NCBI GenBank assembly: GCA_017553505.1
Contig: JAFZLD010000003.1
Coordinates: 1-64,000 of the forward strand
DNA: 64,000 nucleotides
Direction: 5' to 3'
From: Lachnospiraceae bacterium
GTDB lineage: Bacteria; Bacillota; Clostridia; Lachnospirales; Lachnospiraceae
Made by a program: the position numbers and the translations under genes. Below the pieces are notes generated by a model. That model worked only from the letters and a program-made list of their open reading frames with translations. It was not told the DNA's origin and made no database searches. Of the stretch, positions 59,846 to 64,000 are shown in pieces. Each line of letters begins with the position of its first letter. Position 1 is the stretch's first letter.

Positions 59846-61500
59846 AACCAATTATCATTAATATGAGCGAAGTTTCGGATAGCGTGGAAATGTATAATTC
59901 AAAGCCTAACAAAGCTATCCCGATTACCATATTTACGCTTGCCTTTATGTTTATTGCAACCATAATTTGGATGTTCATCTACCGAATAGAAATTGTAGTT
60001 AAGAATGAAGGTATATTCAAAAGAAACGAAGCTGTCATGGACATTCCGGTAATGGTATCGGGAACGATAGCGGAAATCAAGGTTGAAAGCGGTGCAAAGG
60101 TTTCGGCCGGAGACGTTCTTTTTACGGTAGAAAATGAGGAACTGACGGATAAACTTAAGAAGTATGAAAAAGAGCTTTCGGAAGTCAATGAGCGAATTGA
60201 TGCGCTTAAGACATATGAGAGTGTGATTAATACAGGTGCTTCGGAGTTCCCCGCGGATTATGATAATCCGTACAAAGAAGAATTTGAAAACAGGTTAAAT
60301 CTTCTTCTTGCGAAGGTTCAGTCAGGTCAAAACGGCGCGGATACGCAGATAGCGATTTTAAACGAATCGGTAAGTGCGGCTAAGAGATCTGTTGAAGATA
60401 ATGAAACAAGAATCGGCAAGCTTGAAGTGTTAAAAGAATGCTTAAGAAACGGCAGCACGGAATATCCGGGCGGCGATGCCTATTACCAGGGAATCTTAAA
60501 CAGCTACTATTCATCATATAATTTAATGTGTCTTCAATACGACAATCAGATAGCAGACTGCAACCGTCAGAAAGACGAGTATGCAAGACTGGTAGGCGAT
60601 TATGAAGGCAAAATTGCAGCGTTGAATGCGGCGTCGGCGGCACAGGCGTCGGCAGGGGAAGGCGAAGAAGGCAGCGCTTCGGCGGCTTCGGATAATTCGG
60701 CAGGATTATATGCTTCTTCGCTTGAGAGCGCCAAAAAACAGCGTGATGCTGCGGCTCAAAGAGCTTCGGAACTTGGAACGGAGAAGATCAGTGCGCTTAA
60801 TAACTTAAACACTCAGCAGATTAACTCGGTTGAAGTTCAGATTGAAGAACTTAAAGGCGCCAAGACATCACTTTCGATGAACCTGGCAAACACAAAGGTT
60901 CAGCTTAATACCGCCAAGAATTCTTTTACAGATGATGAAAAGGATGTACTTTATTTGACCGAAAAGAATGCTCTGGCAGGTGAACTGCTTCAGTATGACG
61001 AGAAGAGAAAGAGCCTTGAAAATGCACTCGACGAGCTTATGACTGTGGCTGAAAAGCGAGAGATAAAAGCAGCGTCTTCGGGCGTATTCTATACCAAACA
61101 GGATATTTCTCTTGGCATGGCTGTCGGAGAAGGCACGTCACTTGGAGTTATATATCCTGAAGAAGAAACGATATATCATGCCGAGCTCTTTGTTAAGAAC
61201 TCCGATATTGCCAAGGTGTCGGTGGGTCAGACCGTAAAGTTTGATATTGCGGCGCTGCCTTCCGAAGAATACGGATATTTTGAAGGCGTTGTGGATTCGA
61301 TTTCTAAGGATGTAACCGTTAATCCGCAGACCGGACAGGCGTACTATATTGTGAAAATAAATTGCGAAGACATGAGTGTTGATTGCAAAGAGGGAAAAGA
61401 ATCGGTTATAATGAACGGGATGGCTTGCAGAGGCCGCATAGTTGTCGATGAAAAGACGGTAGGAAAGTATCTGCTTGAGAAGATAGATTTAACGGATTAG
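59842..61500 (+). CDS. HlyD-family bacteriocin export adaptor
   Basis: 552 residues. One N-terminal membrane segment (about 30-50), biotinyl-lipoyl-like half (GTIAEIKVESGAKVSAGDVLFTVEN, about 72-97), long coiled coils (about 97-395) with an Ala/Ser-rich low-complexity interruption near 255-285, then the second half of the lipoyl and beta-barrel part (SGVFYTKQDISLGMAVGEGTSLG). Works with the C39 exporter, like LagE/ComB/BlpB. The coiled coil is long for that group. Confidence 0.92.
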   Translation: MKPIIINMSEVSDSVEMYNSKPNKAIPITIFTLAFMFIATIIWMFIYRIEIVVKNEGIFKRNEAVMDIPVMVSGTIAEIKVESGAKVSAGDVLFTVENEELTDKLKKYEKELSEVNERIDALKTYESVINTGASEFPADYDNPYKEEFENRLNLLLAKVQSGQNGADTQIAILNESVSAAKRSVEDNETRIGKLEVLKECLRNGSTEYPGGDAYYQGILNSYYSSYNLMCLQYDNQIADCNRQKDEYARLVGDYEGKIAALNAASAAQASAGEGEEGSASAASDNSAGLYASSLESAKKQRDAAAQRASELGTEKISALNNLNTQQINSVEVQIEELKGAKTSLSMNLANTKVQLNTAKNSFTDDEKDVLYLTEKNALAGELLQYDEKRKSLENALDELMTVAEKREIKAASSGVFYTKQDISLGMAVGEGTSLGVIYPEEETIYHAELFVKNSDIAKVSVGQTVKFDIAALPSEEYGYFEGVVDSISKDVTVNPQTGQAYYIVKINCEDMSVDCKEGKESVIMNGMACRGRIVVDEKTVGKYLLEKIDLTD

Positions 61501-61512
61501 GGTGATTAGTCT

Positions 61513-62295
61513 ATGATAATGCGAATAGCTATTCTGGAAGACGAACAAATACACAGAGACAATCTGGTGTTACTTACCGAAAGCTGTTTCAGACAGATGA
61601 ATGAGCAGTGTGAGATAACCTGCTTTGAAACGGTAGAGGCGATTGAAGAGGCGCTTGAGAAGCCTGATAACGGGTTCTCTCTTATGATGCTTGATATCGA
61701 CGTAAACGGTAAGAATGGCTTGGATGTGGCGATTAAGGCTCAAAGAAACGGCTTTAAGGGCGTCATATGTTTCGTGACGAGTCACACCGAGTACACAAGA
61801 GAGGCATTTCTTGTGGAAGCGATAGGATACATAGAAAAGCCCGTTAAATACGAGAATCTTTACAGTATTTTGAATAAAGCATACATCATTACGGGATATA
61901 AGTTTGAGCAGGAAGAGATCAAAAAGAAAGTCCTGGAATTTAAATCCGGGGGACGTACTCACAGAATACTGCTCGATACCGTTTTGTATATGGAAAAGGT
62001 GAGGAATAAGCTTGTAATCTACACGGAAAGAGGCGTATTCACGTGCTACGAATCGCTCAAGCAGGTTTATGAGCGCCTTAATCAGAATAAATTTGTATAC
62101 TGTCATGAAGGTATAGTTGTTAACTTTGACAAAGTAGTTTCTCTGAGCGATGAGATTGTGCTTATAGCCGACAGTTGCGAACTTCCCATGAGTCGTAAAT
62201 GCGCCAAACAGTTAGGCAAAATGTTCGATGACAGACTCCAGATGTATGCCAAAGAAAAAGGAACTACGGCTCCGAGGTATTTTGATAATTTGTAG
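61513..62295 (+). CDS. LytTR response regulator (ComE/AgrA/BlpR-like)
   Basis: 260 residues. Receiver domain: AILEDEQ, phospho-acceptor Asp61 in MMLDID, CFVTSHTEY and Lys in IEKPVK. C-terminal LytTR domain (about 140-255): GRTHRILLDTVLYMEKVRNKLVIYTERG, FVYCHEGIVVNFDKVVSL. Partner of the kinase at 55866; expected to bind the 35-bp boxes. Second ATG at 61519 is an alternative. Last gene of the exporter operon, closed by a terminator, so it can drive positive feedback. Confidence 0.93.
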   Translation: MIMRIAILEDEQIHRDNLVLLTESCFRQMNEQCEITCFETVEAIEEALEKPDNGFSLMMLDIDVNGKNGLDVAIKAQRNGFKGVICFVTSHTEYTREAFLVEAIGYIEKPVKYENLYSILNKAYIITGYKFEQEEIKKKVLEFKSGGRTHRILLDTVLYMEKVRNKLVIYTERGVFTCYESLKQVYERLNQNKFVYCHEGIVVNFDKVVSLSDEIVLIADSCELPMSRKCAKQLGKMFDDRLQMYAKEKGTTAPRYFDNL

Positions 62296-62310
62296 AGACT
62301 CTATGTATAT

Positions 62311-62341
62311 GGCCCTCGCACTGTAAAGTGCGGGGGCCTTT
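62311..62341 (+). terminator. Intrinsic terminator of the peptide-export operon
   Basis: GGCCCTCGCACT pairs with AGTGCGGGGGCC (one G-U) around GTAA, followed by TTTG. Confidence 0.85.
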
Positions 62342-62469
62342 GTATTAAAGCGCATGATGGATTTCATAAGGATTTCCTCAAACATGATTCATTCTTTCTC
62401 AAGAATTGTATAATATGATATAGTTGTGTCCAATAAACTGCAGGTATAGTAAGAGTAGGGGGAGAAATT

Positions 62470-62814
62470 TTGAAAAAACGAACAGTGATAATAGTTGCAG
62501 TCATTTGTTTTTTGGCGGTTGTGTGTTTTTTCTTTGTGCGGAAGCCGAGATTACCTAAGGATTCGATAGAGTACACGGAAGGCAGACTGATAGATAATGA
62601 ACTTTGGAACTTTACGGATGGCGAAAATGTATATGTGTTTGGCGGCGCGCGTGAAGATGAGGTTAGGGGTAAATGTCTGGGATACTTAAAGAGGAAAGAG
62701 CGAATCGAGTATATTTATGCTGTAGTGGGGGAAGAAGATAAATTGATAGGAGTCAATTATTCTGCGGGCTGTTCGGAGTGGAGTTTGTACAAGAAATATG
62801 AGCCTGAGGAGTAG
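62470..62814 (+). CDS. Small membrane-anchored protein of unknown function
   Basis: 114 residues: an N-terminal membrane segment (about 4-24) and an outward domain of about 85 residues (WNFTDGENVYVFGG, RIEYIYAVVGEEDKLIGVNYSAGCSEWSLYKKY). I do not recognise it. TTG start supported by GGGGGAGAAA 5 nt upstream. It stands right after the peptide locus but behind a terminator, so a link such as immunity is only possible. Confidence 0.65.
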   Translation: MKKRTVIIVAVICFLAVVCFFFVRKPRLPKDSIEYTEGRLIDNELWNFTDGENVYVFGGAREDEVRGKCLGYLKRKERIEYIYAVVGEEDKLIGVNYSAGCSEWSLYKKYEPEE

Positions 62815-62834
62815 TATAGAGGTATTGATGAATA

Positions 62835-62870
62835 AAAGGGACTGAGCGCAAATGCGCCGGTCCCTTTGTG
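62835..62870. terminator. Bidirectional terminator
   Basis: AAAGGGACTG/CGGTCCCTTT plus GCGC/GCGC with one bulged A, loop AAAT, between two convergent genes. Confidence 0.75.
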
Positions 62871-62871
62871 A

Positions 62872-63528
62872 TTACGGAGTTATTATGTCGTATCTTATGG
62901 AGTTGCCGCTTATTGTGTAAGATGGCTTCTTGTTGCCCAGAACAGGCGCCTTGGCAGGGCGCTTGATTACTATCTTAGTGGGTCGAGCCTCGAGGGCGGC
63001 TTGAAGCAAAGATTCCTCGTCATCGCAGGGGCGCTCGAGAAGCTGAAGGATTTGGAACTTCTTCTTGATGAGGCCGGATTTCTGACGGGTGGGGAACATG
63101 GGGTCTAGGTAGACTACGTCGGGGCGAACGGGGAGAGCCCGGAGGCCGGCGACGCTGTCGCCGGGGGTGAAGTGCAGGCGCGAGGCTACGGGCGCGAGGG
63201 CGGGGTCCGCCAGAGCGCGCGTCAGAGCGTCCTGCAGGAGGGCGGCGATGGTCTCGTTACGCTCGAAGAGGTATACCTCGAAGCCTGCGGCCGCAAGCAG
63301 GAACGAGTCCTCGCCGAGACCCGCGGTGGCATCCACCGCGACGGGGGCGGAGCCGTTTACGGGCGACTTCGTCTTGGCCGCGCGTACGAGCATTTCGCCG
63401 TTCAAATTATTAGGCTTAAGCCTGTCCTTCATAGCGGCGAAATCTCCCCGTAGCGACAGGTCGCCCGCCACCAGCGTAAGCCCTTCCGGTGTATCTATTA
63501 ATTTAGGCATTATCTTTTCGGATTCCAT
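62872..63528 (-). CDS. rsmJ: 16S rRNA m2G1516 methyltransferase-like protein
   Basis: 218 residues. AdoMet motif VDATAGLGEDSFLLAAAGFEV, acidic loop FERN, and the catalytic-type YLDPMFPTRQKS (DPPY variant) followed by KIVIKRPAKAPVL, all as in RsmJ/YhiQ. It methylates guanine near the 16S 3' end in other bacteria. The stretch 63110-63380 is far more GC-rich than its surroundings. Start at the ATG after GAGGAAACC; the longer frame is not supported. Confidence 0.85.
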   Translation of the reverse strand: MESEKIMPKLIDTPEGLTLVAGDLSLRGDFAAMKDRLKPNNLNGEMLVRAAKTKSPVNGSAPVAVDATAGLGEDSFLLAAAGFEVYLFERNETIAALLQDALTRALADPALAPVASRLHFTPGDSVAGLRALPVRPDVVYLDPMFPTRQKSGLIKKKFQILQLLERPCDDEESLLQAALEARPTKIVIKRPAKAPVLGNKKPSYTISGNSIRYDIITP

Positions 63529-63698
63529 GGTTTCCTCGTGCTTTCTTTGGTCAAAATGATTATACAGCAATTCGTTAAACAGAAAAAGTGTTACGTAATT
63601 GTTAGCATTGTGGAACTCTATTCAAAAGTATTGTAATCTTATGGTGGAGAAAGAGGATGATACTTGGAAGCATATGGGGATAATCGGGGGGAGATACA

Positions 63699-64000
63699 AT
63701 GAACGACAGGGAACCGAGATTAAAGACCAAGCGTCTTTACATTCAGCCCATGAGCACCGAGGAGATTAGCGCCTACAAAGCATCCGCAGACAATGAATGG
63801 TTGCGCGACCGAATCTCGGAGAGAGAGAAGAGTTGCGCCGACGATCAGAGTCAGCGCATTTGGTACGCTCCTTGGAAGGTGTGCTTGCGCGACGGCGACG
63901 ATTTTATCGGAGTAATCGCCTTTAACGGTCCGCAGGAAGACAACACTCTTGAAGTGCTGTTCGACACATTTGAAGCTTATCAAGGACACGGATACACATC
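63699..64000 (+). CDS. GNAT acetyltransferase, cut by the window end
   Basis: About 100 residues visible: MNDREPRLKTKRLYIQPMSTEEI, then GDDFIGVIAFNGPQED, LEVLFDTFEAYQGHGYTS. This is the pattern of RimJ/RimL-like GNAT enzymes (RLxIRP, the beta-bulge and the start of the acetyl-CoA loop). The start follows GGGGGGAGATACA. The 3' part lies outside the window. Confidence 0.8.
   Translation, partial: MNDREPRLKTKRLYIQPMSTEEISAYKASADNEWLRDRISEREKSCADDQSQRIWYAPWKVCLRDGDDFIGVIAFNGPQEDNTLEVLFDTFEAYQGHGYT

Overview
The window reads as a chromosomal segment of a low-to-mid GC Clostridia, most likely a gut or rumen Lachnospiraceae. Grounds: FabK is the only enoyl-ACP reductase, the fatty-acid operon has a FabT-like MarR regulator, there is a perfect CIRCE element, HPK10/LytTR regulators, PadR-DUF1700-DUF4097 and LytTR-DUF3021 pairs, strong AGGAGG ribosome sites, and Gram-positive lipoproteins. 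The genus is inference. I recognised no rRNA, tRNA, CRISPR array, IS element or phage module.

Layout. 0.2-6.4 kb is an AT-rich defence-like segment: a nuclease-NB-ARC-TPR STAND protein, a PLD-helicase-DUF3427 protein and a NUDIX hydrolase. 6.4-15.7 kb holds mixed single genes: esterases, a HicB-like protein, an ArsC/Spx-like protein, a cyclophilin-like protein, a macro-domain/HTH gene followed by a vWA gene, and lipoproteins. 15.7-25.2 kb is a complete type II fatty-acid operon, acpP-accBCDA-fabHKDGFZ-fabT-like, behind a promoter flanked by two matching palindromes exactly 60 bp apart. 25.2-36.8 kb carries a zinc-ribbon membrane protein, a membrane-anchored carboxylesterase, a CPBP protease, YitT, a DUF6056-like protein, a PIN-like protein, LytTR-DUF3021-TraX and an ABC exporter.

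36.9-39.7 kb is a stress block: glutathione peroxidase with OhrR and an OhrR-type operator, CIRCE-controlled Hsp20, and bL25. 40.4-44.7 kb is a zinc operon (zur, a Cys/His-rich membrane protein, znuA, znuC, znuB, an OB-fold-like lipoprotein) behind a promoter with two Zur-like boxes. 45.3-47.6 kb is an orphan Rhs C-terminal toxin module with a GH19/lysozyme-like tip, followed by a lipoprotein that is its probable immunity protein. 47.7-51.5 kb has the PadR envelope-stress-type operon and a cobalamin-uptake pair behind a probable cobalamin riboswitch. Then come miaA and a MetRS with a non-canonical KMSKS loop.

54.5-62.3 kb is the most interesting region: a quorum-sensing-type class II bacteriocin/peptide locus. 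It has four double-glycine leader peptides, one short membrane-anchored peptide without such a leader whose C-terminus copies that of the first peptide, an AgrC/ComD-like kinase, a C39-peptidase ABC exporter, an HlyD-like adaptor and a LytTR response regulator. Two identical 35-bp direct repeats lie upstream of the two peptide promoters, as expected for response-regulator sites. Two copies of an RNA-like hairpin with an invariant loop and covarying stems bracket the peptide genes. Expected flow: pheromone to kinase to LytTR regulator to 35-bp boxes to peptide and exporter expression. The window ends with RsmJ and a truncated GNAT acetyltransferase.
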